From Photobacterium obscurum (GTDB taxonomy: Bacteria > Pseudomonadota > Gammaproteobacteria > Enterobacterales > Vibrionaceae), in NCBI RefSeq assembly GCF_026191635.1, contig NZ_JAKRRW010000027.1, positions 1 to 64,000 on the forward strand: a stretch of DNA of 64,000 nucleotides, written 5' to 3'. This document shows positions 53,295-62,278 of this stretch, one piece after another (position 1 is the first letter of the stretch; each line of letters begins with the position of its first letter). Below the pieces are notes generated by a model. It had not been told where the DNA came from. It saw only the letters and a list, made by a program, of their open reading frames with translations, and did not search any database. A program made the translations under genes and the position numbers.

Positions 53295-54056
53295 ATGGAC
53301 ATACTGAATACAGTTGGGCTGTTTATAGGCTCCTTGCTCTCTAACACGCTCGCCTCCCTGTCCGGAGGTGGTGCTGGCCTGATCCAGTTCCCGCTACTTA
53401 TTTTTCTTGGCCTACCATTCAGTATTGCGCTTGCTACCCATAAGATCGCCAGTGTCGCCCTCGGGCTTGGCGCCGCGATCAAACACATCCGAGCTGGGAG
53501 CCTAAACTGGCATCTGACCATCTATGTAATAGCGTCGGGGATGCTCGGTGTCATCCTTGGCGCAAACATCATTTTGTTTGTTCCCGGAAGAATGGCCGAA
53601 TCGATGTTGGGAGGGCTGATCCTGGGATTAGGGATCTATTCTTTGGCCAAGGCTGAGCTAGGCCAACAGGAAGATAACCGGAATCGCCACTGCCAGGGAA
53701 TGCTCATAGGAGGCGTGGGACTGGCTCTCATAGGTATTTTAAACGGCTCGCTTACTGCAGGAACCGGCCTGTTCGTGACCTTGTTCCTGATCCGCTGGTT
53801 CGGGTTTGATTACAAACAGGCAGTTGCCCTCACCCTCGTCAGCGTTGGCCTGTTCTGGAACGGTATTGGCGCGGCAGCCATGTATATTGCCGGCGCTGAA
53901 ATATACTGGCCCTGGATCCCGGTATTACTGCTCGGCTCTCTGGTTGGTGGCTACCTCGGTGCCCATCTGGCTGCACAAAAAAGTAATACGGTAATTAAAC
54001 GGTGTTTTGAAATCCTGACTTTTCTGATTGGGCTCAAGTTGATCTCAGGGTTATGA
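53295..54056 (+). CDS. TauE/SafE-family membrane exporter
   Basis: This 253-residue inner-membrane protein has about eight spans and two related halves. Family motifs are SLSGGGAGLIQFPLLIFLGLPFSIALATHKIAS in the first half and GSLTAGTGLFVTLFLIRWFGFDYKQAVALTL in the second. TauE/SafE proteins export sulfite, sulfoacetate or related small organic anions; the substrate here is unknown. The frame opens with TTG at 53283, too close to AAGGA; the ATG at 53295 is preferred, although its spacing is long. Confidence 0.88.
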   Translation: MDILNTVGLFIGSLLSNTLASLSGGGAGLIQFPLLIFLGLPFSIALATHKIASVALGLGAAIKHIRAGSLNWHLTIYVIASGMLGVILGANIILFVPGRMAESMLGGLILGLGIYSLAKAELGQQEDNRNRHCQGMLIGGVGLALIGILNGSLTAGTGLFVTLFLIRWFGFDYKQAVALTLVSVGLFWNGIGAAAMYIAGAEIYWPWIPVLLLGSLVGGYLGAHLAAQKSNTVIKRCFEILTFLIGLKLISGL

Positions 54057-54073
54057 TGCGAGAAAAGTTCGAC

Positions 54074-54105
54074 GTGAAAAAGCGATATACGAATCACTTT
54101 TTCAC
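54074..54105. terminator. Bidirectional terminator
   Basis: GTGAAAAAG (54074-54082) pairs with CTTTTTCAC (54097-54105), between the convergent TauE and SIMPL genes. Confidence 0.65.
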
Positions 54106-54123
54106 TCATCGTTAAGGCTGGCG

Positions 54124-54846
54124 TTATTCCGTTAGATAAAATTCAATCCGGGTAACAACCCGAACATCTTTCTCGATTTTATATCGGTCTCCATACTCTT
54201 CACCGACATCCGTGATCGAGAAGTTCCCTTGACGGGCAGATCGGATCCCACCCACCGAGACCCCAGCATTTTCAGCAAACTCATTTGCCGCAATACGAGC
54301 ATTGGTCGTCGCGACTTTTAGCATATCAGGTTTAATCTCGTTGAGTTTGGTAAAGCGATATGTCGGGGAATGATTGACAATGTTATACCCTTTGGCGACT
54401 AATTTATTCACTTCGCCACGCACCGTGGCAACATCACGTACCTTGGTCGTTTCGAGACTAATCGTCCCCTCCAGTTCATGATCCTGATCGACCACTGTCT
54501 GATTTTCATCACGGTATTCGTAGTAATTGTAATCTATCAGGCCAACTTCAATTTCATCATCAGTGAAGCCGTTGGCCTTAAGAATACTGATGATCTCTTG
54601 CTGCTGTTGCTCTGCGAGTTGATAAAGAGCCGGTATATCTTGTTTGCTTTTCGAGCGGTTAGAAAAGCTCAGTTGCCAGTTAGCAATATCAGATTCAACA
54701 CGCTGTTCCGCTAACCCCCTTACCTCTGCGATATTCATTGCCACTTTCGCATTGAACATCGTCTGGCCAATGAAATAGCCACAACTGCCTAACCCGAGGG
54801 CTATCAATAAACCACCAAGCACAATACTCAATAAATTATTCTTCAT
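54124..54846 (-). CDS. SIMPL-domain (DUF541) membrane-anchored protein
   Basis: This 240-residue protein has an N-terminal span (about 7-30) and a periplasmic SIMPL/DUF541 domain: VRGLAEQRVESDIANWQLSFSN, ILKANGFTDDEIEVGLIDYNYYEY, ISLETTKVRDVATVRGEVNKLVAKG and a C-terminal VVTRIEFYLTE. Relatives form oligomeric channel-like rings in the periplasm or bind surface partners; the function here is unknown. GGGAG precedes the ATG. It is a single gene between two terminators. Confidence 0.87.
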   Translation of the reverse strand: MKNNLLSIVLGGLLIALGLGSCGYFIGQTMFNAKVAMNIAEVRGLAEQRVESDIANWQLSFSNRSKSKQDIPALYQLAEQQQQEIISILKANGFTDDEIEVGLIDYNYYEYRDENQTVVDQDHELEGTISLETTKVRDVATVRGEVNKLVAKGYNIVNHSPTYRFTKLNEIKPDMLKVATTNARIAANEFAENAGVSVGGIRSARQGNFSITDVGEEYGDRYKIEKDVRVVTRIEFYLTE

Positions 54847-54959
54847 CCTTATCTCCCTAATCCTTAAACATAACTTAGTGTTACAAGCGAAAAGCGGTTG
54901 TTCTAGATCTAGTATGTGAACTTTATGTCAGGATTATTTGAGCCGCTTCAAACAGATAT

Positions 54960-54990
54960 AAAAAAAGCGTGCAAACAGCACGCTTTTTTT
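54960..54990. terminator. Bidirectional terminator between the SIMPL gene and yfcE
   Basis: A7-GCGTGC, loop AAACA, GCACGC-T7: a perfect stem with A and T flanks. Confidence 0.92.
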
Positions 54991-55011
54991 ACTTACCATT
55001 GAGCTTCTCGG

Positions 55012-55563
55012 TTATTCATCCAAGGCAACAGCGCAAATTATCGAGCCATCAAAACCAACCACTTTCAGCGTATTGTCCTCAAGCAGGCCATAGCTCGCCT
55101 GATGATCACCGCGAGGGATCGTGATTGAGCCAGGATTGAACTGGTAAAGTTCATCCTTTTTTTCGGCAACCGGCAGGTGGGTATGGCCCGAGACAATCAC
55201 ATCACCCGCTCGCAAACGCGGATGCTTATCGGCATGGTACAAGTGGCCATGAGTCAGGAACAAACGGCGGCCATTGGGTAGTAATACCAGGTTGTAGTCG
55301 GCCATCATCGGAAAATCGAGCAGCATCTGGTCAACGTCACTGTCGCAGTTACCACGTACGGCGGTAATACGATCACCGTACGGATTCAACAGCTCCGCGA
55401 CCTCAATCGGCGCATAACCGGAAGGCAGTGCATTTCTCGGCCCGTGATTGAGTACATCACCAAGCAAAATTAGGTGTTCGGCGCCACTTTGCTCGAACGT
55501 CTCCAACATGATCTTGGTGCTTTCAGCACAGCCATGAATATCAGAAGCAAAAAACAGTTTCAT
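55012..55563 (-). CDS. yfcE: Phosphodiesterase YfcE
   Basis: This 183-residue metallophosphoesterase has motifs in order: FASDIHGC (metal ligands), LLGDVLNHGPRN, AVRGNCDSDVDQ (GNCD/H site), FLTHGHLYHADKHP and VSGHTHLP. E. coli YfcE hydrolyses artificial phosphodiesters with Mn2+. The frame opens 16 codons upstream, but the ATG at 55563 gives the family start MKLFFASDIHG. Confidence 0.93.
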   Translation of the reverse strand: MKLFFASDIHGCAESTKIMLETFEQSGAEHLILLGDVLNHGPRNALPSGYAPIEVAELLNPYGDRITAVRGNCDSDVDQMLLDFPMMADYNLVLLPNGRRLFLTHGHLYHADKHPRLRAGDVIVSGHTHLPVAEKKDELYQFNPGSITIPRGDHQASYGLLEDNTLKVVGFDGSIICAVALDE

Positions 55564-55654
55564 AGGATGGTTACTTACCAGAACAGGATGGCAGAATACT
55601 ACACCGAACAATTCAACTTTTCTAACGGCAAGAGCTTCCCCTGTAGCTTCCGGT

Positions 55655-56059
55655 TTATTTATCCCGCAGCATACCGTTCAGCACAATATTGTTATAACTC
55701 ACCATCCCCAGCACCTTGCCGTCCTCGATCACCGGGGCCCGGCTGATCCCAAAGCGTTCGAACAGCCTGGCACAATAGCGAACATCCATGGTAGCACTCA
55801 CCGACAAGGCAGGCTTGGTCATAATCTCATAGACATTAGTACGCTGTGGCGAGCGATCGATTGCCAGTACTTTCTTGGCTATATCATTCATCAGCACGAT
55901 GCCATATTCATCATCGTCATGACGCTTGTTCACAATCAGAGCCTTGACCTGACGCTCTTTGGCAATCCCTACCGCCTCGGCAACCGTCGTCAACCCTTCC
56001 ACTATGGCGTAGGTATTCATCATCACATCCCTGACCCTTACAACCGTATCGCGACTCAT
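55655..56059 (-). CDS. CBS-domain pair protein, last gene of the DUF1538 operon
   Basis: This 134-residue soluble protein consists of two CBS motifs: VRDVMMNTYAIVEGLTTVAEAVGIAKE with VNKRHDDDEYGIVLMNDIAKKVL, then MTKPALSVSATMDVRYCARLFERFGISRAPVIEDGKVLGMVSYNNIV. Such pairs usually bind adenine nucleotides. The gene overlaps the PII-like gene by 4 bp (ATGA) and has GGAGGA before it. It may provide an energy-state input to the DUF1538 membrane proteins; that is inference. Confidence 0.88.
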   Translation of the reverse strand: MSRDTVVRVRDVMMNTYAIVEGLTTVAEAVGIAKERQVKALIVNKRHDDDEYGIVLMNDIAKKVLAIDRSPQRTNVYEIMTKPALSVSATMDVRYCARLFERFGISRAPVIEDGKVLGMVSYNNIVLNGMLRDK

Positions 56060-56406
56060 AACTTGTCCTCCACAACCTTAGTCAACGTTTCAACCTGATG
56101 AGCAACCCCGATGGCATCTTCGACATCCAACTGAACGGCAATACCCTGACCGGGTCCGGAATCAAACTCACCGACTTTCTCTATCGTTTCCAGAATCGAT
56201 CGTGCCAAATGTTCTTCAACCACGAACAGCAACACATCACGCTGCACTTCCAGGCTTAAGCCGAAAAACGTTTTCTTCTTATGCAGCCCCTCCCCCCGGG
56301 CATTATTAATCACCGTTGCCCCAGTTGCCCCAGCCTCACGGGCAGCATCCAGCACATCGTCCGTTTTTGAATCTTCAACAAAAGCAAGTAGTAACTTAAA
56401 GCGCAT
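56056..56406 (-). CDS. PII-like signalling protein
   Basis: This 116-residue protein has a GlnB-like ferredoxin fold: MRFKLLLAFVEDSKTDDVLDAAREAGATGATVINNARGEG, a charged loop (GLHKKKTFFG) in the T-loop place, VQRDVLLFVVEEHLARSILETIEKVGEF and a C-terminal GIAVQLDVEDAIGV. The uridylylated Tyr of GlnB/GlnK is absent, so control by GlnD is unlikely. It overlaps both neighbours (1 bp and 4 bp) and has AAGGAGA at its start. PII-like proteins commonly gate adjacent transporters, here the two DUF1538 proteins. Confidence 0.87.
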   Translation of the reverse strand: MRFKLLLAFVEDSKTDDVLDAAREAGATGATVINNARGEGLHKKKTFFGLSLEVQRDVLLFVVEEHLARSILETIEKVGEFDSGPGQGIAVQLDVEDAIGVAHQVETLTKVVEDKL

Positions 56407-57191
56407 TAGTCTGTCTCCTTACGGCCTTGCCATACCGACAACTGGGCATAGCCCATTACGGTGATCATCGGAAATAAACTGGCAAACGCAATCAATCCAA
56501 ATCCATCCAACATCGGGTTGCGCCCCGGCACGGTCGACGCCAAGCCCAACCCCAGTGCCGTGACAATCGGCACCGTCACGGTTGAAGTCGTTACCCCACC
56601 CGAGTCATAAGCTAACGGTACAATGGTTTTGGGGGCAAAGTAGGTTTGAACAACCACCACGATATAGCCCGCCAAAATATAATAATGCAGCGGATCACCG
56701 GCAACGATTCGGTAGCTTCCCAAGGCAATACCAAAGGCAACCCCCAAAGCAACAGCAATACGTAATCCATTGACCTTAATCGTGCCACCAGAAACCTGAC
56801 TTGCTTTTATGGCCACGGCTATCAACGATGGCTCTGCCACTGTGGTACTGAATCCTATCGCGGCCGAAAACAGGTATACCCAGTAGTATTCTGTCCAGGG
56901 CACCTGGGCCGGTATTGCTTCATCACTACCAAACAAAAAATCGAGCGCCGTCAACTGCGCGGCCATTGATTCCCCAAGGGGAAACAACGCAAGCTCCAGT
57001 CCCATCAAAAACAGTGATAACCCGAGAACAACATACACAAATCCAAGCAAGACCTGGTGCCAGTGCGCAACCGGTCGTCGCAACACCGCGAGCTGGAAAC
57101 CAAAAATAATGATCACGATAGGCAGTACATCCCGCACTGTTGTTCCTAGAGTATTCAAAAAATGAGTCAGTACTGACGATAGATCTATCAT
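56406..57191 (-). CDS. DUF1538 membrane protein (second of pair)
   Basis: This 261-residue protein has about seven spans and belongs to DUF1538, a family of uncharacterised integral membrane proteins. It shares with its upstream partner the motifs RDVLPIVIIIFGFQL, MGLELALFPLGESMA, IGFSTTVAEPSLIAVA, YFAPKTIVPLAYDSGGVTTSTVTVPIVTALGLGLAS and RNPMLDGFGLIAFASLFPM. The frame opens with TTG at 57206; the ATG at 57191 is an alternative with GAAGGA close before it. Other bacteria carry the two DUF1538 units in one polypeptide; here they are two coupled genes. Confidence 0.86.
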   Translation of the reverse strand: MIDLSSVLTHFLNTLGTTVRDVLPIVIIIFGFQLAVLRRPVAHWHQVLLGFVYVVLGLSLFLMGLELALFPLGESMAAQLTALDFLFGSDEAIPAQVPWTEYYWVYLFSAAIGFSTTVAEPSLIAVAIKASQVSGGTIKVNGLRIAVALGVAFGIALGSYRIVAGDPLHYYILAGYIVVVVQTYFAPKTIVPLAYDSGGVTTSTVTVPIVTALGLGLASTVPGRNPMLDGFGLIAFASLFPMITVMGYAQLSVWQGRKETD

Positions 57192-57202
57192 GCGTCCTTC
57201 AA

Positions 57203-57937
57203 TCAATGCACCAGCATGCCGTAGCCCATAACAAAAATCATCGGCGTCAGAGAGGCAAAGGCGATCAGCCCAAAACCGTCAATCATCGGATTGCGGCCTT
57301 TGATTGATGATGCCAGCCCGACCCCAAGAGCCGTCACCAGTGGAACAGTAATGGTCGAGGTGGTCACCCCTCCGGAATCATAGGCAATGCCAACAATACT
57401 CGGTGGAGCAAACCAGGTCATAATCATGACCAGAACATAGCCGCTAATAATCATCCAGTGAATGGGCCAGCCCTTCAATATCCGGATCACCCCGAGCATG
57501 ATGGCGAGCCCGACAGACAGGGCTACGGTAACCCGCAGTCCGTTTGCATACTCCTCCTGCTCAGTCTCATCGGGGGCGATCAATCCGCCTTCGGCAGCAA
57601 CCTCTGCGGCTTCGGCGGCTACCGCCGTTAAGGCAGGCTCGGCAATGGTCGTTCCGAACCCGAGGCAAAAAGCAAAAATAAGCAGCCAAACTACACTACC
57701 CTTGCTGGCAAACGAACGAGCCATGGACTCTCCGATTGGAAACAGTCCCATTTCCAAACCGAAAATAAAAAAGGTCAGCCCCATTACCACCAGAACCAGA
57801 CCGAGGAGAATCGGTCCCCAGGACGGTAAGGGTTGTTGCAGTACCACCAGCTGAAAAAAGCCAATCACCATAATAATGGGGAGTAAATCTCGCAGGCTGG
57901 AGAGCATCGCTTTAAACATTGCCCAAATCGATGTCAT
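57203..57937 (-). CDS. DUF1538 membrane protein (first of pair)
   Basis: This 244-residue protein has about seven spans. Motifs shared with the next gene are RDLLPIIMVIGFFQLVVLQ, FGLEMGLFPIGESMAR, LGFGTTIAEPALTAVA, FAPPSIVGIAYDSGGVTTSTITVPLVTALGVGLASS and RNPMIDGFGLIAFASLTPM. Unlike its partner it has an acidic insert (ALIAPDETEQEEYANGLR region, about 115-130) in a loop. AGGAGG precedes the ATG. It is the first gene of the operon DUF1538-DUF1538-PII-CBS. The duplicated YDSGGVTTST motif is probably the transport or binding centre. Confidence 0.86.
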   Translation of the reverse strand: MTSIWAMFKAMLSSLRDLLPIIMVIGFFQLVVLQQPLPSWGPILLGLVLVVMGLTFFIFGLEMGLFPIGESMARSFASKGSVVWLLIFAFCLGFGTTIAEPALTAVAAEAAEVAAEGGLIAPDETEQEEYANGLRVTVALSVGLAIMLGVIRILKGWPIHWMIISGYVLVMIMTWFAPPSIVGIAYDSGGVTTSTITVPLVTALGVGLASSIKGRNPMIDGFGLIAFASLTPMIFVMGYGMLVH

Positions 57938-58235
57938 GCTGCCTCCTGCATATCTTCCGTGTTACTCTTAACAGTAATAGCCATTCACATTTAGCAACAA
58001 ACTTTATTGCATAAGTCGAGAAGCCAGGCACATTATTGAAGATTGAACATAAAATACCTTGCAATTATCAAGGCTATATCAACTCCCTTTGTTTTGCCTC
58101 GAGCTGCCGGTTTCCGGATTTATACCCAACCCTGTGATTGAAAAATCCCCCTGTTAATCGTTTATACTAATGTTAGCGTGAACATTTTCAGCTTATTGTG
58201 TTGCTTGAATTTAGTGGTATAGGACAATGGATGGT
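57938..58235. promoter_or_regulatory. Divergent region between the DUF1538 operon and the epimerase gene
   Basis: This is 298 bp with no gene. GTTAATCGTTTATACTAATGTTAGCG (58156-58181) has a good -10 (TATACT) for the rightward gene. TTTATACCCAA (58119-58129) resembles one arm of the inverted repeat at 53242-53261. Confidence 0.4.
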
Positions 58236-59135
58236 ATGAATATTTTTGTTACTGGCGGCACTGGATTTATCGGCAAGGCACTTCTTCCTCACTTCAATCA
58301 TGCTCATGACCATGTCACCGTACTCAGCCGGGACCCTAATCGAGCTTACCAGCGGCTAGGACACCATATTAAGGTCATTTCCAGCCTTGATGAGCTGACT
58401 GACTTCAATGACATTGACGTCATCATCAATTTAGCGGGCGAACCTATCGTTAACAAACGCTGGAGTGACAAGCAGAAAGAGATTATTTGCCAGAGTCGAT
58501 GGAAGATCACCAACCAGCTGGTAGAGAAGATCAAAGCCAGTTCCAACCCGCCCCATACCTTTATCAGCGGTTCGGCCGTTGGGATTTACGGGGATCAAAA
58601 AGCGGTGAGTTTTGACGAAAACCTGGAGGTCAACAACACTGATTTTGCCCACCAGGTTTGCCGCAAGTGGGAAGAAGCGGCTCTCGCTGCCCAGTCAGAA
58701 AAAACCCGGGTCTGCCTGCTCCGTACCGGAATTGTATTAGCGAAACAAGGCGGGGCGCTGGCCCGTATGCTACCAGCCTATCAGCTGGGTCTAGGTGGCC
58801 CCCTTGGCAATGGCGAGCAATATTTCCCGTGGATCCATCTCAACGATATGGTGAAGGGAATCCTCTTTCTGCTCAAGCACCCCGAAGCCAGCGGAGCCTA
58901 TAACTTCACCTCTCCCAACCCCGTCACCAATAAAGAATTCAGCCAGACGCTGGCGCATGTGCTGCATCGCCCCCATATTTTCAAAACGCCTGCCTGGCTA
59001 CTAAAGCTGGGGCTTGGTGAGTCCGCATCATTGCTGCTCGATAGCCAGCGAGCGCTTCCGGCACGCTTGCAACAGCAGGGATTCCACTTCTGTTATCCCA
59101 AGCTGGAGCATGCGTTAAAAGAAACGCTTGGATAA
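58236..59135 (+). CDS. yfcH: TIGR01777-family NAD(P)-binding epimerase-like protein
   Basis: This 299-residue atypical short-chain dehydrogenase/epimerase has the nucleotide-binding motif FVTGGTGFIGKALL, NLAGEPIVNKRWSDKQK, SGSAVGIYGD, LRTGIVLAKQGGALARMLPAYQLGLGGPLGNGEQYFPWIHL and a C-terminal LLLDSQRALPARLQQQGFHFCYP (DUF1731-type tail). It matches E. coli YfcH. The function is not established. An ATG also occurs at 58227; 58236 gives the family start MNIFVTGG and a better distance from AGGA. Confidence 0.9.
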   Translation: MNIFVTGGTGFIGKALLPHFNHAHDHVTVLSRDPNRAYQRLGHHIKVISSLDELTDFNDIDVIINLAGEPIVNKRWSDKQKEIICQSRWKITNQLVEKIKASSNPPHTFISGSAVGIYGDQKAVSFDENLEVNNTDFAHQVCRKWEEAALAAQSEKTRVCLLRTGIVLAKQGGALARMLPAYQLGLGGPLGNGEQYFPWIHLNDMVKGILFLLKHPEASGAYNFTSPNPVTNKEFSQTLAHVLHRPHIFKTPAWLLKLGLGESASLLLDSQRALPARLQQQGFHFCYPKLEHALKETLG

Positions 59136-59156
59136 TACAGGAACCCGCTCCTGCTG

Positions 59157-61607
59157 TTACCCTTTCAACGGCAGCAATAGCTGCCGTAGCATCGAGCGGA
59201 TTATCACAACCACCAACACCAGTGATAGTAGGGGCAACACAATCCATAGCCACGGATGACCTTGTACCGGTAATTCGAAGCCCCATTTAACCAGTGTCGC
59301 CACGACCGTTTCAGCCCCCAGTGTCGCCATTACCCCGGCGATTAATGCCATGATCCCGTACTCACACCATACCGTCGCTGAAATACGCCTACGGCTTGCT
59401 CCTAGAGTACGATAGAGCTTGATCTCATCTCTGCGCTGCGACAGGCTTAGTCTGAGTAAAGTCAGTACCAGCAACAGGCCACTGCTGACGCCCAGTATTG
59501 CAAGTACCGAAAGCGACAAGGACACCTGCTGTAATATCGCCTGGATACGGGTTGCCATCATCCGTAAATCCAGCAGCGTCACGGTCGGAAAATCCCGGCC
59601 GAGCTGATTAATCAATGCATGTTGATCTGCTTCAATCCTGAAGCTCAACAACCAGGTCGCAGGTAGCTCAGCCATGACGTCTGGAGTAAAGATAAAATAG
59701 AAATTCGGCCGCATATTGCGCCATTCAACCTGTCGAATACTGGTAACAGTCGCACTGAAGGCCTGGCTGTTAACATTAAACGCCAGTTCGTCGCCCAGAG
59801 TGATCCCCAGACGCTCTGCAATACCCGACTCTACCGATACCCCCTTAGACTGCGACCACTTACCGTCGATCAACTTATTGTGTACCGGCAAAGTATCTCG
59901 CCAGGTAAAATTCAACTCCCGCCGCAAAGATTCGTCCCGCGCCGTCCCCGCTTCCTTCTCCGCCAGCAAGTCTTGCTGATTGATAGCTGTCAGACGGCCA
60001 CGGATCACCGGGTAGCTCTCAGAACGGCTCACCCGATTGGTATCCAACATGGACAGATAATCTTGTTGCTGCGCCGGGCTAATATTCAGGGCAAAGACAT
60101 TAGGGGCATCTACCGGCAGAGTTTGCTGCCAGTCTGCCAGCAAATCGGTTCTCAGTAACCAAATCACCGCCAGCAACATCATCGAGCTGGTCAGGGCGGC
60201 CAGTTGTGCCCCGGTAGCCAAGGGACTGCGGCTGATCCGGCTCAGTGCCAACTTAATGGCAGCTCCCCATCTCCCCCGCTTTAGCAAAGCCACAATCAAG
60301 AGCCCCAACAAGGCCAGAACCGTTAGCAGGGCTGCCAACCCAGCAAGGGTCAACCACATGAACTTGTTACTGCCAAACCACACCAGGGCAGCCACAATCG
60401 GCACTAGCATCAACGCGTAACTATTGCGTTTCACCGGCCAGTCAACTTGCTGCTGGATCACCGATACCGCCGGTGCATCAACCAGTCGCAGCAAAGAAAT
60501 TCCTCCCCCCGGAATCGCAACCAACAAGGCAACCAACAAACTAATCACCAACGGGGTTAGCCCGATTTCCGGCAAAGGATCGGGCAATACATCAGATAGA
60601 GGCAACCTCAGTAAAAACTCCAGCAGCCAGCCAATAGAGAGGCCGGCCAGCGCGGCAATGAAAAACAACATGGTCAGCTGCCTAGCCAGCCACTGCCACA
60701 GCCAGCGTTTGCTGGCACCGAGGCTTTTCATCATCGCAACAGTCTCAACCCGCGTAGAGGTATAATGCAAGCAAGTCAGCACCAGCGTTGCCGTCGCCAT
60801 CAGGATCACCAAAATCAGGGTCAGCGACAGATATTGCCTTGCCCTTTCGATCAAATCGCCAGTTCGACCTTGGGTAGTTTCACTGATCCAGCGCTGACCA
60901 GGCTGTAACGTAACCGCCTTCTGCAACAGATTTAACTGTTCATCAGGGCCACTGAAATATGCCCGAAACTGTACCCGGCTACCCGGCTGAATCGCCCCGG
61001 TTTTAGCCAGATCACTACCATGGATCAATACCGCAGGCATCTGGCTAAAAGGGTTGAATGACAATTCCGGCTCTTGGACAATCTTCCCGGCTACCGTCAG
61101 CTCGGCATCGCCTATGGCTATCACATCACCACGCTCTACGGCCAGTAGAGAGAAAAGCCGCTCAGCCAACCACAACTCTCCCGGCTTAACCCGGTGCTGA
61201 ACAGCCTCCCCCTGCAACACTAAATCGCCCCGTAACGGGAAATCACTTTCTACCGCTTTGACACTGACCAGTTGCATCTCCTGCTCGCTAAATGCCATGG
61301 TGCCAAAACGGGTTTGCTGCGAAATAGTCAGCCCCAGTTCCCGCGCCTTACTGAGCAGTGACGCCTCTAGCGGGTTTGCCGAGCGGAATACTAAATCCGC
61401 GGCAATCATAGATCGCCCCTGATCAACCATGATCTTCTCGACCCGAACCACCAGCGCCGACAAGGCAAACACACAGGCAATAATTAAGGTCAAGGCCACA
61501 GCAACCGGCCAGAGTTGCCCATGCCACAGTTCTCGCCAGCTCCAACGCCATAGAAACGGCTGCGTGCGTGGTTTTACTACTTGTTCGACGTCACTCATTT
61601 CCGTCAT
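59157..61607 (-). CDS. ybbP: ABC transporter permease YbbP (FtsX-like, MacB type)
   Basis: This 816-residue inner-membrane protein has 10 spans: one N-terminal (about 35-55), a large periplasmic domain, and FtsX-type domains at about 260-400 and 690-815. It matches the E. coli YbbP permease (804 residues). Motifs include SLGASKRWLWQWLARQL in the first FtsX domain and YRTLGASRRRISATVWCEYG in the second. It overlaps ybbA by 4 bp. With YbbA it probably forms a complex for lipophilic or lipoprotein-type substrates; the physiological role is not settled. Convergent with the epimerase gene. Confidence 0.93.
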   Translation of the reverse strand: MTEMSDVEQVVKPRTQPFLWRWSWRELWHGQLWPVAVALTLIIACVFALSALVVRVEKIMVDQGRSMIAADLVFRSANPLEASLLSKARELGLTISQQTRFGTMAFSEQEMQLVSVKAVESDFPLRGDLVLQGEAVQHRVKPGELWLAERLFSLLAVERGDVIAIGDAELTVAGKIVQEPELSFNPFSQMPAVLIHGSDLAKTGAIQPGSRVQFRAYFSGPDEQLNLLQKAVTLQPGQRWISETTQGRTGDLIERARQYLSLTLILVILMATATLVLTCLHYTSTRVETVAMMKSLGASKRWLWQWLARQLTMLFFIAALAGLSIGWLLEFLLRLPLSDVLPDPLPEIGLTPLVISLLVALLVAIPGGGISLLRLVDAPAVSVIQQQVDWPVKRNSYALMLVPIVAALVWFGSNKFMWLTLAGLAALLTVLALLGLLIVALLKRGRWGAAIKLALSRISRSPLATGAQLAALTSSMMLLAVIWLLRTDLLADWQQTLPVDAPNVFALNISPAQQQDYLSMLDTNRVSRSESYPVIRGRLTAINQQDLLAEKEAGTARDESLRRELNFTWRDTLPVHNKLIDGKWSQSKGVSVESGIAERLGITLGDELAFNVNSQAFSATVTSIRQVEWRNMRPNFYFIFTPDVMAELPATWLLSFRIEADQHALINQLGRDFPTVTLLDLRMMATRIQAILQQVSLSLSVLAILGVSSGLLLVLTLLRLSLSQRRDEIKLYRTLGASRRRISATVWCEYGIMALIAGVMATLGAETVVATLVKWGFELPVQGHPWLWIVLPLLSLVLVVVIIRSMLRQLLLPLKG

Positions 61608-62278
61608 GCCGCCTCCACACTTCCACCTTGGATCCGCAGGATACGATCACAGCGTTGTGCCAGCTGCGGATCATGGGTGACCAGCACCAAAGTGGTTCCG
61701 TGATCCCGGTTTAGGGAAAAGAGCAAATCAATCACGTTGGCTGCGGTATGCTGATCAAGGTTGCCTGTCGGCTCATCGGCAAACAGCACCTGAGGCCGAG
61801 TCATGAAGGCCCGGGCCAATGCCACGCGCTGCTGCTCACCGCCAGACAACTGAGAAGGCAGGTGGCTCTCACGTCCTTCTAAGCCAACCTGCTGCAATAA
61901 TTCCGCCGCCCGAAACTCATCACCATCTTCACCCTTAATGATGGCAGGCAGCATCACATTCTCCAGCGCACTGAGCGAAGGAATTAACAAGAAGCTCTGA
62001 AAGACAAAGCCGATTGCCTCGCTACGCAATGCAGCCCTTGCTTCATCATCAAGTTGAGAGAGTGCCTGTCCTAATAATTCAATCTCGCCACTGGTTGGAA
62101 TATCCAACCCGGCGAGGAGCGTCATTAGCGTCGATTTTCCGGCACCGGAAACTCCAACCAAAGCAATCGCTTCTCCCTGCTCGACCTCAAGAGAAACATC
62201 CTGCAGAATGGTGAGTGACGATGATGCGGTCGTCACCAGTTTGGATACCGATAGAGCCTTAATCACGGATGTTGACAT
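61604..62278 (-). CDS. ybbA: ABC transporter ATPase YbbA (LolD/MacB type)
   Basis: This 224-residue ATPase has Walker A GVSGAGKST, Q-loop FVFQSFLLIPSLSALENV, signature LSGGEQQRVALARAF, Walker B VLFADEPTGNLD and an H-loop in LVLVTHDPQL. Matching E. coli YbbA blocks are LFSLNRDHGTTL and CDRILRI. The frame opens 20 codons upstream; the ATG at 62278 has AAGGAA 9 bases before it. Its start codon (62278-62276) overlaps the start codon of the divergent tesA (62277-62279), so each promoter must lie inside the other gene. Confidence 0.93.
   Translation of the reverse strand: MSTSVIKALSVSKLVTTASSSLTILQDVSLEVEQGEAIALVGVSGAGKSTLMTLLAGLDIPTSGEIELLGQALSQLDDEARAALRSEAIGFVFQSFLLIPSLSALENVMLPAIIKGEDGDEFRAAELLQQVGLEGRESHLPSQLSGGEQQRVALARAFMTRPQVLFADEPTGNLDQHTAANVIDLLFSLNRDHGTTLVLVTHDPQLAQRCDRILRIQGGSVEAA

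Noticed and set aside
55474..55746. Rightward frames across yfcE and the CBS gene
   Set aside because: They lie opposite well-supported genes and have no recognisable products.
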